A stretch of 64,000 nt of DNA from Deltaproteobacteria bacterium (GCA_016934985.1 JAFGRU010000019.1:42982-106981), one strand, 5' to 3'. Counted from the first letter of the stretch, positions 6,407-14,353 are shown. Numbers and translations are program-made. Notes: generated from the letters alone by a model not told the origin.

Positions 6407-8013
6407 TGGGCTGTCCTTTCATTTTTAAAAGCCTTAAGGTCTTCGGCCAAACCTGAAACACACTTCCTGGATAAGCCGTTATCCAAAATGAGTTTTTCAA
6501 TATCTTTCCGACCATCTTTCGCCAGCAAAGGGGCACCGAGAATGGCAGTCAATGCCTCCATAGCCGCCTGTAACGAGGGATAGGCATCCCCCACGTCAAA
6601 GGGGTTTTCGATCTCACGGGTTTCCTTGATTCTGGTCGGGAAGGGTGTCACCTTGCCCTGGTCCTTGGTTTCCTGATAAAGGGTGTTGTGTAAACCTCCC
6701 AGGGTTGCGGCCTCTTTGACCGCTTTTTGGTGAGGGGTCTCGGGCGCGGAATGGAAGGTGTCTAGGGGCAGCGGGGTAAAGTCCTCGACTTCGTATTTCT
6801 GCCCGGTTTTCTTGTCCTCGACAATAATCTTCTCGTTGTCGAAAACACCTTCGTATACATAAACCTTGGCGCAGTGCAGACCCTTGACCTCGTATATTTT
6901 GCCGCCAAGGGAAAGACTACCATCCTGACCAACCGTGCGGTCATAACGCCGAACAACCCCACGGATGGCATTTTCCGACAGAGCCACTGCGCCGCCATGT
7001 TCGGTAATACTCTTACGCCAGGCATCCATTCGGGATATTTTCTTTTGAAACCTGTGGGGCCGGGCGTTGTATTCCTGCTGATAAATCAGAAAGCGCCGTT
7101 GTAGTTCGCTGAGGGTTATTTCGAAGTCCTTCCAGTCCGATTCGGCAAAAAAGGTCAGCTCGAAACGCTGCCACATGGTTCGCCAGGGCCGTTCAATTTT
7201 GCCGTGGGCGTCTTTTTCCCTCGGGACGCTCGGCTCGATTTTGATTCCCAGTCCTTCTTCTTCGCTAAACCAGGATTGAGCCACCTTGCCTTTCATCATC
7301 GGGCCGTGATCGCCCTTAATCCTTTCCGGCAGGCCGAAAAAGAGTGATTCATCCTTTTTACTCCAGGCCCAGGAGAGAAAATCGAGGTTATCCGAAAGGG
7401 ATTCTCCATCAGCAACGACATATCGGGCGGCATGAACGCCGCTATAATCGTCGGCCACTCCGTAAATCCAGGGGCGAAGCCGGTCAACTTTTACAGGTTT
7501 GTTTTTGTACCCCTTTGATCCGGCGAAAAGCTTGAGCAGGTAATCCCCGCCGGGAAGGTCGTCATCAACATAAAAGCAGTTAGAACTTGACGCATCGACA
7601 TGATGCAGTTGATTGGCCCACTGGGCCTGAAATCGGCTAATTCGCCGTTTCCGCTGGTTTAGCCCCAGATCCTGGATAACCCGGTTGAATGTGGCTACGG
7701 AAACTTCCGCAAAGTTGGGATCAATCAACCGATTTTGAATGGCCAACTGAATGGCTTGATCGGTGGAGATCTCCCCCTTGTCTACTGGCGGGCGTTTTTT
7801 GATCAGGGCGACCTTCCGGGCGGCATCTTCGATACCTGGGGTCAGATAATCACCCTTTTTGCGCTTGCGATCAGTAGACAAGGCCCGGTAGATCGTCTGG
7901 TAACTATATCCGGTGAGCTTGGCCCACTTTTCCACCACCTTGGAGCGGTATCCGTAAGGGGCGCTTTCCCATTCCCGGACGATCTGGTTTTCGATTTCAG
8001 GCCGGAGATTCAC
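6403..8013 (-). CDS. MuA-like DDE transposase
   Basis: 536 residues if translated from the GTG at 8013, which has GGGAG at good spacing; an in-frame TTG at 8028 is the alternative. The N-terminal region holds a helix-turn-helix (WAKLTGYSYQTIYRALSTD). The catalytic core follows: first Asp in WIYGVADDYSG, second Asp in RIKGDHGPM 46 residues later, and Glu in GKIERPW another 39 residues on. This makes a complete DDE triad. A C-terminal beta-barrel-like region and a basic tail follow, as in MuA, where the tail contacts MuB. The protein cuts and joins phage ends during replicative transposition. It is coupled to the MuB-like gene by a 4-base overlap. It appears intact, so the element may be active. 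Confidence 0.9.
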   Translation of the reverse strand: MNLRPEIENQIVREWESAPYGYRSKVVEKWAKLTGYSYQTIYRALSTDRKRKKGDYLTPGIEDAARKVALIKKRPPVDKGEISTDQAIQLAIQNRLIDPNFAEVSVATFNRVIQDLGLNQRKRRISRFQAQWANQLHHVDASSSNCFYVDDDLPGGDYLLKLFAGSKGYKNKPVKVDRLRPWIYGVADDYSGVHAARYVVADGESLSDNLDFLSWAWSKKDESLFFGLPERIKGDHGPMMKGKVAQSWFSEEEGLGIKIEPSVPREKDAHGKIERPWRTMWQRFELTFFAESDWKDFEITLSELQRRFLIYQQEYNARPHRFQKKISRMDAWRKSITEHGGAVALSENAIRGVVRRYDRTVGQDGSLSLGGKIYEVKGLHCAKVYVYEGVFDNEKIIVEDKKTGQKYEVEDFTPLPLDTFHSAPETPHQKAVKEAATLGGLHNTLYQETKDQGKVTPFPTRIKETREIENPFDVGDAYPSLQAAMEALTAILGAPLLAKDGRKDIEKLILDNGLSRKCVSGLAEDLKAFKNERTAQ

Positions 8014-8018
8014 TAGGG

Positions 8019-8936
8019 CTACTCCCAAAATGGTAAGAATTCTTGGATCGATTCCTTTAAATCGATCAACTCGGCTCCGGCTTCTTCAATCAAGCTGTAG
8101 ATCTGGCATTGCAGATGCCGGTCGTTCTTTAGTTGCTCATTTTTCTCCGCGCAAATAAACCGGCGGCAGAGATTGCCAAAGACCAGGCCGGCATCTTTGA
8201 TTTCCTGTATTTGCTCCAGATACCAGGTGTCATCTTTCTCATCTGGAACAAACGCTTCCAGATCTTTAACCCTTTTAACCAGGCTGCCTTTTTCTATCTT
8301 CAGGTTCTCGATTTCAGCTTCTTTGTCACGCGCCTGACGCTTTTTTTCCGCATCGGCTTTCTTTTTAAACTCTTCCTTCTCCCTCTGGTGAGCCTCCTTC
8401 ATATTTTCAATCAGGGCCTCTATTTCATCTTTGTTTTCTGGAAGAAGGGGCACTCTGGTGTCACCAACGACCAGACACCCATCTTCAATTTCGGACAAAT
8501 TGTCCGAAATTGATTTGCATAACCACCTAATTTTATTGAAATTCATCCCCTCTAAAACAGGTAAATCGGACATTTTGTCTGAAACCGCCTCGTGTAATGG
8601 ACGCAAATCGTTAATGATACGATCAACGTTTCGAGCCGACTCCCCTATGGATGCGCAGAATTGCTCCCAGGTCATCGCGAACTTTTTACGGTGAGCTTTG
8701 CGCTCTTTCAGTCTGCGCAAAGCGGTATATTTAAGCAGCTGATTGCTAACTTGGTCGAATTCGATTTTTTTGAGCATCCCAAAGACTTGAGCCTCTTCTC
8801 TGATCGCCGGGATCTCCGCCTTTATGGTTTCAAGATCGGACTCGACTTCGGCCAGTTTCATTTTGTCCACCTCATGTTCGAAACTCAGGTCCGATTTTTC
8901 CAATTGTTGCTGTGAATTCTTATTGGTTGTCGCCAT
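8019..8936 (-). CDS. Coiled-coil prophage early protein
   Basis: 305 residues from ATG 8936 (GGAAAAGAC upstream); a longer frame to 9044 overlaps another small gene and is less likely. Residues about 20-80 form a helical segment. They are followed by a helix-turn-helix-like stretch (MTWEQFCASIGESARNVDR), then a long charged coiled coil (about 170-245, rich in Glu/Lys/Ala) and a Cys-containing C-terminal helical domain. The layout (DNA-binding-like module plus coiled coil) resembles phage and plasmid proteins of the KfrA/DUF3102 style, but family membership is not certain. It is the gene directly upstream of the transposase, so a role in transposition or replication control is possible. Confidence 0.65.
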   Translation of the reverse strand: MATTNKNSQQQLEKSDLSFEHEVDKMKLAEVESDLETIKAEIPAIREEAQVFGMLKKIEFDQVSNQLLKYTALRRLKERKAHRKKFAMTWEQFCASIGESARNVDRIINDLRPLHEAVSDKMSDLPVLEGMNFNKIRWLCKSISDNLSEIEDGCLVVGDTRVPLLPENKDEIEALIENMKEAHQREKEEFKKKADAEKKRQARDKEAEIENLKIEKGSLVKRVKDLEAFVPDEKDDTWYLEQIQEIKDAGLVFGNLCRRFICAEKNEQLKNDRHLQCQIYSLIEEAGAELIDLKESIQEFLPFWE

Positions 8937-8967
8937 GTCTTTTCCTTTAGGTTGATCAGTTCGTTCT

Positions 8968-9126
8968 TCAGATTGAATCTTTTTCAAGAGGTTCCCCAGA
9001 ACTTGCCAGCAGAACAAAGCCTCCAAACAAAACCAGACCGGCAAGGTTGGCCCATGGAAACCATTCCCCCTCAGATCCGGCCAAGGCCAGGCCGAAAAAA
9101 ATTAATGCCCCTAAAATCCACCTCAT
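8968..9126 (-). CDS. 52-residue two-helix membrane protein of the prophage
   Basis: Short ORF starting MRWILGALIFFGLALAG and ending GEPLEKDSI. It has two hydrophobic segments (residues about 3-17 and 28-42) separated by a Trp-rich loop. The ATG overlaps the stop codon of the virion-morphogenesis gene (ATGA), the same coupling used by its neighbours, which is the main reason to call it real. A small bitopic or hairpin membrane protein in a phage could be a holin, antiholin, superinfection-exclusion factor or spanin-like helper. The early-operon position favours exclusion over lysis, but this is inference. Confidence 0.5.
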   Translation of the reverse strand: MRWILGALIFFGLALAGSEGEWFPWANLAGLVLFGGFVLLASSGEPLEKDSI

Positions 9127-9641
9127 TTTTCAAGCTCCCTTACAAGCCGCAGCCCGTACCTTTCAAAAATTTTTTGAATATCTTTAAAATTTTCCTCTAT
9201 CGCCTGTTCAAACATGAAAACACCTTCAGTCCCTTGCTCGCCTATTTTGCGCCTTACCAAGTACTCCATCCGATCAGCCGTAGATCCGGAGACACCGAAC
9301 CTGTGTTTTACCCAGGCCAATATAGGCCGCTCTTTGGAGCCTTTACCTCCTGGTGGCCATTTCCCAGGGCGTCGGCCTTTTTCAACAGCAAGACCGTATA
9401 TTGAGTCAGTTGCGACCACTCCCTTTACGGCTGGCGTTCCCTTTTCAATTATGTCTTTCTGGATGGTGCTCATCAGGCCGCCCTTGGCACCACTAGCTCC
9501 TTGCGGGGTACGTACTTTTACCTCCCTTAGCAACCGGGAAACAGCTTCTTCCATGGCGGCATCCAGGTTTTTATTCACTGCCTCCGGAGCAGTTCCTTTG
9601 GCTAACGCTCCTGAAACATCCACTCTCGCAAAGCACCTCAT
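9123..9641 (-). CDS. HK97 gp10-like / Mu gpG-like virion morphogenesis protein
   Basis: 172 residues. The central part carries the usual pattern of tail-completion/neck proteins: VKVRTPQGASGAKGGL, then a beta-rich YGLAVEKGRRPGKWPPGG with the Gly/Pro turn, ILAWVKHRFG, and a terminal amphipathic helix (FEQAIEENFKDIQKIFERYG). These proteins cap the tail tube at the head-tail joint. The gene starts at ATG 9641 (GAAGGA upstream) and overlaps both neighbours. Its location is unexpected: virion genes should be in the late block, but here it lies in the early operon between Ner and the transposase. Confidence 0.7.
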   Translation of the reverse strand: MRCFARVDVSGALAKGTAPEAVNKNLDAAMEEAVSRLLREVKVRTPQGASGAKGGLMSTIQKDIIEKGTPAVKGVVATDSIYGLAVEKGRRPGKWPPGGKGSKERPILAWVKHRFGVSGSTADRMEYLVRRKIGEQGTEGVFMFEQAIEENFKDIQKIFERYGLRLVRELEK

Positions 9642-10087
9642 TTTTCCTTCACCCTCCCAATTAAACAGATACGGTTTAAAAGGTTTTTAGCCTGCTCAAG
9701 CTGTCGCTCATGTTTATCCAGGATGGCCCGTAATTCTTTGGCAAAACGCTTAAAGTTTCCGTGATCCATAGCGGAAAGAAAGGTAACGCCGGTTAGCCCT
9801 TTTTCTGGCTGGGAGCCCAAGCAGTTATCGTCACCGCATTCGAAGTACTCCAGAAATCTAATGTAAATACCTTCAGCTCCTTCCTGGTCGATCTGCTCCA
9901 GGTAAAGTTGGGCTTTTTCTTCCTGATCTTCGCCAGAAAACTCAACTTGAAAATCTACTCTAATGCCGCCGATCACAGTAATGTGATTGAGTAAAATCAC
10001 ACCCTGATCAGGGTTAAGTTCCTGGACAACCAGCAACTGATGGCCGTTGCCACCAACATTGAAAACTTTGGCAAATCTGTCGATCAT
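9638..10087 (-). CDS. Prophage protein of unknown function
   Basis: 149-residue soluble protein. The N-terminal half is beta-rich (QLLVVQELNPDQGVILLNHI and a VDFQVEFSG strand pair). A Cys pair (CGDDNC) lies near the middle, followed by a C-terminal charged helix (ILDKHERQLEQAKNLLNRI). The start overlaps the TGA of the small zinc-finger ORF and the stop overlaps the next ATG, so it is translationally coupled on both sides. The sequence is not one I recognise. Adjacency to the gp10-like gene leaves open a second head-tail protein, while adjacency to early genes leaves open a regulatory role. Confidence 0.55.
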   Translation of the reverse strand: MIDRFAKVFNVGGNGHQLLVVQELNPDQGVILLNHITVIGGIRVDFQVEFSGEDQEEKAQLYLEQIDQEGAEGIYIRFLEYFECGDDNCLGSQPEKGLTGVTFLSAMDHGNFKRFAKELRAILDKHERQLEQAKNLLNRICLIGRVKEK

Positions 10088-10254
10088 CTTGATCCCTTCT
10101 CAAGTTGTTTTCGGCAGCGCTGGCAGGTCACTTCCTGTGGATCTGTTGTTCCACGATAAGCAGGCCGTTTTTTCGAGCTCCCAATTGAACCAATCATGCA
10201 AGCCGGAAGAATTGTTTTCTCCGGGTTCAAAGCAGCATTGAAATGGACTTTCAT
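10084..10254 (-). CDS. 56-residue zinc-finger-like phage protein
   Basis: Short ORF beginning MKVHFNAALNPEKTILPAC and ending VTCQRCRKQLEKGSR. A His at residue 4, a Cys at 19 and a CxxC pair near the C-terminus form an H-C-C-C set of ligands with the spacing seen in many tiny phage zinc fingers (His, Cys, then VTCxxC). Both ends overlap neighbouring genes by the ATGA arrangement. These proteins are widespread in transposable and other phages; their biochemical role is mostly unknown. The metal site is inferred from the motif. Confidence 0.55.
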   Translation of the reverse strand: MKVHFNAALNPEKTILPACMIGSIGSSKKRPAYRGTTDPQEVTCQRCRKQLEKGSR

Positions 10255-10784
10255 TGCCTACCCCCTTTCAACTCGTTCCGTAACCGCCGCAGTTCATCCA
10301 TTCCTTTTTCAATTTTCCCGAGGTTCAGCAGTCGTATCTCTTCAGCCGTGGCTACTTGCCCACCAGCCGCAGCAATAATAGTGGCAGCCGGTTCCATACT
10401 TTTTGTGACATCTTGGAGGGCAAACGCGAAATAGAGCGGAATAGCGTGCTCGATTGGAGAAGAAAGATATTTGTTGAGTTGGTGAATTGTTAATGGCCTG
10501 CGGCAGGTTGGTGGATCCGCCTCTGCACCCGCCTCGGTTCGACCGAAGAATAGATTGATGGCGTCCACTACTTGTGCCCTGGACAAACCAGATGCTCGAA
10601 TCGATTGTTTTATTACTGATGCCACTTCGATACACAATTCGAATTCAGATTCCGGTTCAATACGAGGTTTTGTCTGGGAAATGGATTTGGTCAGTTCAAT
10701 CCTTTCTTCTATGTAGGAATCAATCTGGGCCGAAAAATCCAAAGACATCTGACTGTCGGAAATTTTTTGATTTTTTTTCGCCAT
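10251..10784 (-). CDS. Prophage early protein, probable DNA-binding regulator
   Basis: 177 residues from ATG 10784 (GGGAG upstream); a GTG three codons earlier is possible. The middle contains a helix-turn-helix-like segment (ASGLSRAQVVDAINLFFGR) and a second helical block (LTIHQLNKYLSSPIEHAIP) that together look like the modules of Mu-like early regulators. The C-terminal part has an Ala-rich helix and ends in a charged coiled segment (KGMDELRRLRNELKGG). It is the first gene after Ner in the early operon. Function is not established; a role in replication or regulation is inferred from position. Confidence 0.55.
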   Translation of the reverse strand: MAKKNQKISDSQMSLDFSAQIDSYIEERIELTKSISQTKPRIEPESEFELCIEVASVIKQSIRASGLSRAQVVDAINLFFGRTEAGAEADPPTCRRPLTIHQLNKYLSSPIEHAIPLYFAFALQDVTKSMEPAATIIAAAGGQVATAEEIRLLNLGKIEKGMDELRRLRNELKGGRQ

Positions 10785-10839
10785 TGCTCCCACCTTGTTA
10801 CGGGTTTTAACTTTTTGATTGGCTAATCTTTCCCGCCTT

Positions 10840-11139
10840 TTAGCCGTTGTTTTGACTCAACCGCTTTGGTACAGTTAAGAAACCCCTTGACCTTAATGGG
10901 TGACCAGAGCTGTCATAACGTGAGGGCCATATCCGGGAAGGATGAACGCCAAGGATATCGCCGACAATGGCCTCCATGGGTGACCAAGGCACTCTTAGTA
11001 CTTCGCTTGGAGAATTGATACGGTAACCGTACTCCCTTGCAATTCTGGAAAAAGTGTAGTTTTTCTTGGCTAAAGCGGCTTTTATGTCTGCTGGATGCCA
11101 ATCTTTTTGAATTATTTTTTTATTGGCTGTTGTGATCAA
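10840..11139 (-). CDS. ner: Ner/Nlp-like transcriptional regulator
   Basis: 99 residues with the full Ner/SfsB pattern: DWHPADIKAALAKKNYTF, then a helix-turn-helix, then VLRVPWSPMEAIVGDILG and HPSRIWPSRYD. In Mu, Ner turns down both the early and repressor promoters after the switch to lytic growth. Start is probably TTG at 11139, with AGGGGG 5-6 bases upstream; no ATG is available. The gene diverges from the XRE repressor across a 123-base control region, exactly as ner and c do in Mu. The C-terminal 20 residues extend beyond the usual Ner length. Confidence 0.85.
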   Translation of the reverse strand: MITTANKKIIQKDWHPADIKAALAKKNYTFSRIAREYGYRINSPSEVLRVPWSPMEAIVGDILGVHPSRIWPSRYDSSGHPLRSRGFLTVPKRLSQNNG

Positions 11140-11193
11140 TCGTGCCCCCTAACCGGCCATGTCTTTGAAATAAACAAATTTGAAACTTCAATT

Positions 11194-11241
11194 TTGGGAA
11201 TTTTATCCCAATTTTGAGTATTTATCAACTCATTTTTGGGA
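11194..11241. promoter_or_regulatory. Prophage switch region: operator repeats over early promoter
   Basis: A palindrome TTGGGA (11194-11199), spacer ATTTTA, TCCCAA (11206-11211) and a third TTGGGA copy (11236-11241), 42 bases from the first. On the minus strand a near-consensus promoter is present: -35 TTGATA (11223-11228), 17-base spacer, -10 TAAAAT (11200-11205). The -10 hexamer is exactly the palindrome spacer, so a bound repressor or Ner dimer would block early transcription. Confidence 0.65.
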
Positions 11242-11262
11242 ATTGCTTCACGTGAGGGTTTT

Positions 11263-12285
11263 ATGCGTGCTGAAGGGTTAGAAGGGATAGGAGATAGGGT
11301 TCGCGAATTAAGAGGAGAAATGTCTCTTGAGGAAGCTGCACCAATTTTTGGTGTTAGCAAAAGCACTTTAGCAAGGTATGAACAAGGGGCAAGCTATCCG
11401 GATGCTGAATTTATATACAAATTACAGTCAAAAAGCGGTATTAGTCCGCTATGGTTAATATCTGGAATTGGGGATCCATTCCTTCATGAGGAAGTATGTG
11501 GATTTAAAGAACCTCCTATAAAGTTAAACCCTAAAATTTATGAAAAGCGGCAAAAAATAAAAGAAAAAATTGACAAGGAATTTTTTATTCGTGTGGTTTT
11601 TGTAGTGGAAAATCTTTTAAGAGAAAAAAAGATCGAAATCCCTCTTTATCAGAAACTCCAAATCTACATTTATGTCTACGAAAAATGTCTTTCAAACAAA
11701 AGACATATTGATGAAGAGATGATGAGGGAAGTAATTGCCATAGCGGCTCCTAACTCCTTTCTTTTGTATGAAGACAAGACCATAATTGATTTAGTGGAGC
11801 GTATTTTGCGTATTTACAACCACGCTCCTTCCCGCCTAAAAGAAAGGAAGCGGGATGATTTATGGCAAGCTTTGGTCGAAAAATTTGATGCCTCTGGCTA
11901 CCTGTTGCCAATCAGTCAAAAAGACCAGGTAATCCAGTGGCTTCATCAAAAACTTGAAGAAGTGAAACAAATGGAAGGCGTTAAAGATAAAGATGAGATT
12001 TTTGATATACATGACGATGATGAAATAATGTCTCTAATTTTTAGCATTATGACCGCCCAGGGGGGCGAAGACGAAAGAAAAAGAGCAAAGGCAGCTGACG
12101 CTTTATGGGATGCATTAGGGAAGGATTTTGGTGATCCGGATCTTTTATTTCCAATTGGCCGCCGAGGCGAGGTGGTAAAATGGCTTCAAGAAAAATTACG
12201 AGAACTAAAGACTGAAAAGGTGGATAAAAAACTCAAAGACACGAAGGTTGTGAAAGATGGGGAAGAAGGGCCTGGATGGTTTTGA
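11263..12285 (+). CDS. Prophage repressor, XRE family with duplicated C-terminal module
   Basis: 340 residues from ATG 11263 (GAGGG upstream); the frame is open to 11236 but no better start exists. Residues about 8-62 are a lambda-type helix-turn-helix (FGVSKSTLARYEQG) followed by the usual SGIGDPF turn. No Ser/Lys LexA-like peptidase region was seen, so SOS self-cleavage is unlikely. Two similar modules lie at about 196-236 and 277-317, each matching LW-AL---F------L-PI-----V--WL--KL-E. The gene is divergent from Ner and positioned as the lysogeny repressor. Base composition is clearly AT-rich compared with neighbouring genes, suggesting separate origin. Confidence 0.75.
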   Translation: MRAEGLEGIGDRVRELRGEMSLEEAAPIFGVSKSTLARYEQGASYPDAEFIYKLQSKSGISPLWLISGIGDPFLHEEVCGFKEPPIKLNPKIYEKRQKIKEKIDKEFFIRVVFVVENLLREKKIEIPLYQKLQIYIYVYEKCLSNKRHIDEEMMREVIAIAAPNSFLLYEDKTIIDLVERILRIYNHAPSRLKERKRDDLWQALVEKFDASGYLLPISQKDQVIQWLHQKLEEVKQMEGVKDKDEIFDIHDDDEIMSLIFSIMTAQGGEDERKRAKAADALWDALGKDFGDPDLLFPIGRRGEVVKWLQEKLRELKTEKVDKKLKDTKVVKDGEEGPGWF

Positions 12286-12317
12286 GGTTGAACAGAAAAA
12301 GCTGAAAGAGGTCAGCG

Positions 12318-12722
12318 ATGAAGGTTTTAAAAAGTTTAGTTATCGTATTCCTTGGGCTTGCAGGAATTTATATGTTTTTATTGGAACCTGCTTTCGACAA
12401 GGTCATGCTGCCGAACACCTCCGAAGCCGTGTCTTACCAAGTGGTGAGCATGAACGATTTCAGCTTTCCAGGAAGAAAGAGGACAGAGTGGATCGTGGCC
12501 GCTGATGTCCCGTCTCCGGAAGCGATAAAACAAACAGCCACCAAGGCCGCAATAGATCTTCAGGAAAAAGATCATGCTCAGGTTGTAAGTATTTTTCTGG
12601 TCAGAAAACCCGGCGACCAGGACGGCCTTGCAAGAATGTCGTACGCTGTCGATGGGAAGGGAAATTCGGGCGAAGATAATTGGAAATGGAACTGGCTTCC
12701 TCTTCATGAAAGTGTCCGGTGA
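12318..12722 (+). CDS. Exported or membrane-anchored accessory protein (DUF4875-like)
   Basis: 134 residues. Residues 4-22 form one hydrophobic segment (LVIVFLGLAGIYMFLLEPA) without a clear cleavage or lipobox site, so it is probably an N-terminal anchor. The rest is a small alpha/beta domain: a strand near SYQVVSMNDFSF, then AADVPSPEAIKQTATKAA and QVVSIFLVRKPGDQ, the style of DUF4875 domains found in mobile elements. It follows the repressor by 32 bases in the same direction, a position where lysogenic-conversion genes are often carried. Expression in the lysogen and an exclusion or host-fitness role are inferred. Confidence 0.55.
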   Translation: MKVLKSLVIVFLGLAGIYMFLLEPAFDKVMLPNTSEAVSYQVVSMNDFSFPGRKRTEWIVAADVPSPEAIKQTATKAAIDLQEKDHAQVVSIFLVRKPGDQDGLARMSYAVDGKGNSGEDNWKWNWLPLHESVR

Positions 12723-13290
12723 AAAACGCCTAGCTTTTCGTCGCGAAAATTGGCCGAAAATTCTCCTCAAAAAGCCCCTTCAAAAAAATCTTGAAAGTAA
12801 AGCATTTCGACCCCAACGTAAAGCATCTGTAAAGAATTGGAAATCAGACTTATCGTAATTTGGGGAGAAAACTTATAACACCCCCCTAGTATCCCACCTC
12901 TGCGGGAATTCACAAAGAACTGACTATTTTTGTATTTTTTATTGCCTTTACGAGTTTTCAGAAAAATGTGTCCACCAAAGGGCTAATAGTTATCGTATAG
13001 ATAACAATCGCAACAAATCTGTCGAGCCCTAATTATTCCGTTGTTTTTTATATAGTTATCCGTTTAACTTTTTTATTTTCCGTCCCCTTAATCGCCATAC
13101 AAAAAGCCCGAAATTTTTCTTTTCAGCCAATACCATTTTCATCAGCGCTATTTTTTGAGAAATTTTGCAAACATCAGTCCCTGTCTCGGCAGACCAACCC
13201 GCATAAGATTTTTAATAACCAACTCTAACCAAACAGACAAAAAAGGACGATCTGATCTGATTCCCATTTCCTTTTTCCAGGGGCACACAA
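12723..13290. other. Gene-free AT-rich stretch containing the probable prophage end
   Basis: No convincing ORF. The prophage terminus (the Mu attL equivalent) should lie here, between the last prophage gene and the terminator of the host nrd operon. The sequence ACTTATCGTAAT (12848-12859) and AGTTATCGTAT (12988-12998, also at 12338-12348) recurs and could be transposase-binding sites. The exact end and the target duplication cannot be fixed without the other end. Confidence 0.4.
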
Positions 13291-13326
13291 AAAAATGCCC
13301 GGACAAAAAATTGTCCGGGCATTTTT
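13291..13326. terminator. Bidirectional intrinsic terminator
   Basis: A 16-base arm (13291-13306) with core TGCCCGGACAA pairs perfectly with 13311-13326 around a 4-base loop, flanked by A-run and T-run. It can end the leftward nrdD-nrdG transcript and rightward read-through from the prophage. Confidence 0.85.
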
Positions 13327-13509
13327 AACCCTGGAAAAACCATCGGAATTCTTCCAGAAAAGACTCCAGTAAATTTAAAGTTGGAAATAATAACGAGAAA
13401 CTTAAGAAATTAAGCCCTGGGAATAGGTATATTCCATTCGGAGTGCATTGAAAGGTTAACTGAAGTCAGACAAAAAAGCGGTGGAATTTTTTCTTTCAAA
13501 CAACAATTT

Positions 13510-14205
13510 TCATACTCCACGCAGGCTAACGGAATTGGCATACCGCTGTCCAATCCCAACAAATTCTTTAAGTTTGGAGTATGAATGGGGTTCTAAGTCT
13601 TGATACTTCTCTTCAAGAGCGTGGGAAGCCACAAATTGCTGCAAAACCCACAAACCGGCGCCCTTAAGTGCTTCTCCAATGGCAAGGATATCCTCGGTTT
13701 CCACTAAATTGGGTACACAGGTGGTGCGAAACTCGTACTCTATCTTCCCTTCTACAAGAATACGAATGCTTTCCAAAAGGTTATCAATCTTTACGGGCTG
13801 GTTATGAAGTTCCCCGTAACGCTGGGGTGCGGTCTTTAAATCCATCGCAACAAAATCGACAAGGTCCCGGGAAACGAGACCCTCAAGACAACACGGAAGA
13901 AGACCATTAGTGTCAAGCTTGACTTTAAGACCCAATTTCTTTATTTCCCGGAGCAATTCTCCCAGTTCGGGATTAATTGTCGGCTCGCCACCGGAAACCA
14001 CCACGCCATCGATAAACTTTCGACGCTGTTCCAGTTCACCGAGAATGAACTCCATAGGATAATCGGGATACTGATCAGGTTCGAGAACCAAACCGGGGTT
14101 ATGACAAAAAGGACAGGTAAGATTGCAGCCACCCAAAAAAAGCAGAGAAGCAATCTTCCCTGGATAATCGAGGAGGCTGGTGCCCTGGAAACCTTTAATC
14201 GCCAT
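13510..14205 (-). CDS. nrdG: Anaerobic ribonucleotide reductase activating protein (NrdG2 type)
   Basis: 231-residue radical SAM enzyme. The CxxxCxxC cluster site is C27, C31, C34 (GGCNLTCPFCH), and GGEPT near residue 75 contacts S-adenosylmethionine. The N-terminus (KGFQGTSLLDYPGKIAS) is typical of the TIGR02495 branch. It makes the 5-prime-deoxyadenosyl radical that abstracts a hydrogen from the glycine of NrdD. The ATG at 14205 overlaps the end of the 52-residue glycyl-radical ORF by 11 bases, and all three nrd genes run in one leftward operon. The upstream spacing ties the activase directly to the separate glycyl-radical polypeptide, its expected substrate. Confidence 0.92.
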   Translation of the reverse strand: MAIKGFQGTSLLDYPGKIASLLFLGGCNLTCPFCHNPGLVLEPDQYPDYPMEFILGELEQRRKFIDGVVVSGGEPTINPELGELLREIKKLGLKVKLDTNGLLPCCLEGLVSRDLVDFVAMDLKTAPQRYGELHNQPVKIDNLLESIRILVEGKIEYEFRTTCVPNLVETEDILAIGEALKGAGLWVLQQFVASHALEEKYQDLEPHSYSKLKEFVGIGQRYANSVSLRGV

Positions 14206-14353
14206 TTTCCCCCATACCCTGAGAGCTTTTCAGAACAAACTCACGGCGTTCCTGAAACTCTTCCTTCTTCCCCTTGTTCCACTGCTGAACGGGACGGAAA
14301 AAACCGCAAACCCTTGAGTAAACCTCCGTTTTTTCATTACATTTCTTTGCCAT
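14195..14353 (-). CDS. Stand-alone glycyl-radical domain of class III ribonucleotide reductase
   Basis: 52-residue ORF with GGGGGAG 4 bases before its ATG. The sequence begins MAKKCNEKTEVYSRVCGFF and continues with RPVQQWNKGKKEEFQERR, which is the C-terminal glycyl-radical region of NrdD (usual motif TEVYSRV-x-GY-RPV). Gly17 in RVCGFF is the predicted radical site. In most species this segment is the end of the NrdD chain; here nrdD stops 47 bases earlier with TGA and this domain has its own start. It overlaps nrdG by 11 bases. It could work like YfiD/GrcA, the detachable glycyl-radical subunit of pyruvate formate-lyase. It is below the usual annotation length cutoff and easily missed. Confidence 0.8.
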   Translation of the reverse strand: MAKKCNEKTEVYSRVCGFFRPVQQWNKGKKEEFQERREFVLKSSQGMGENGD

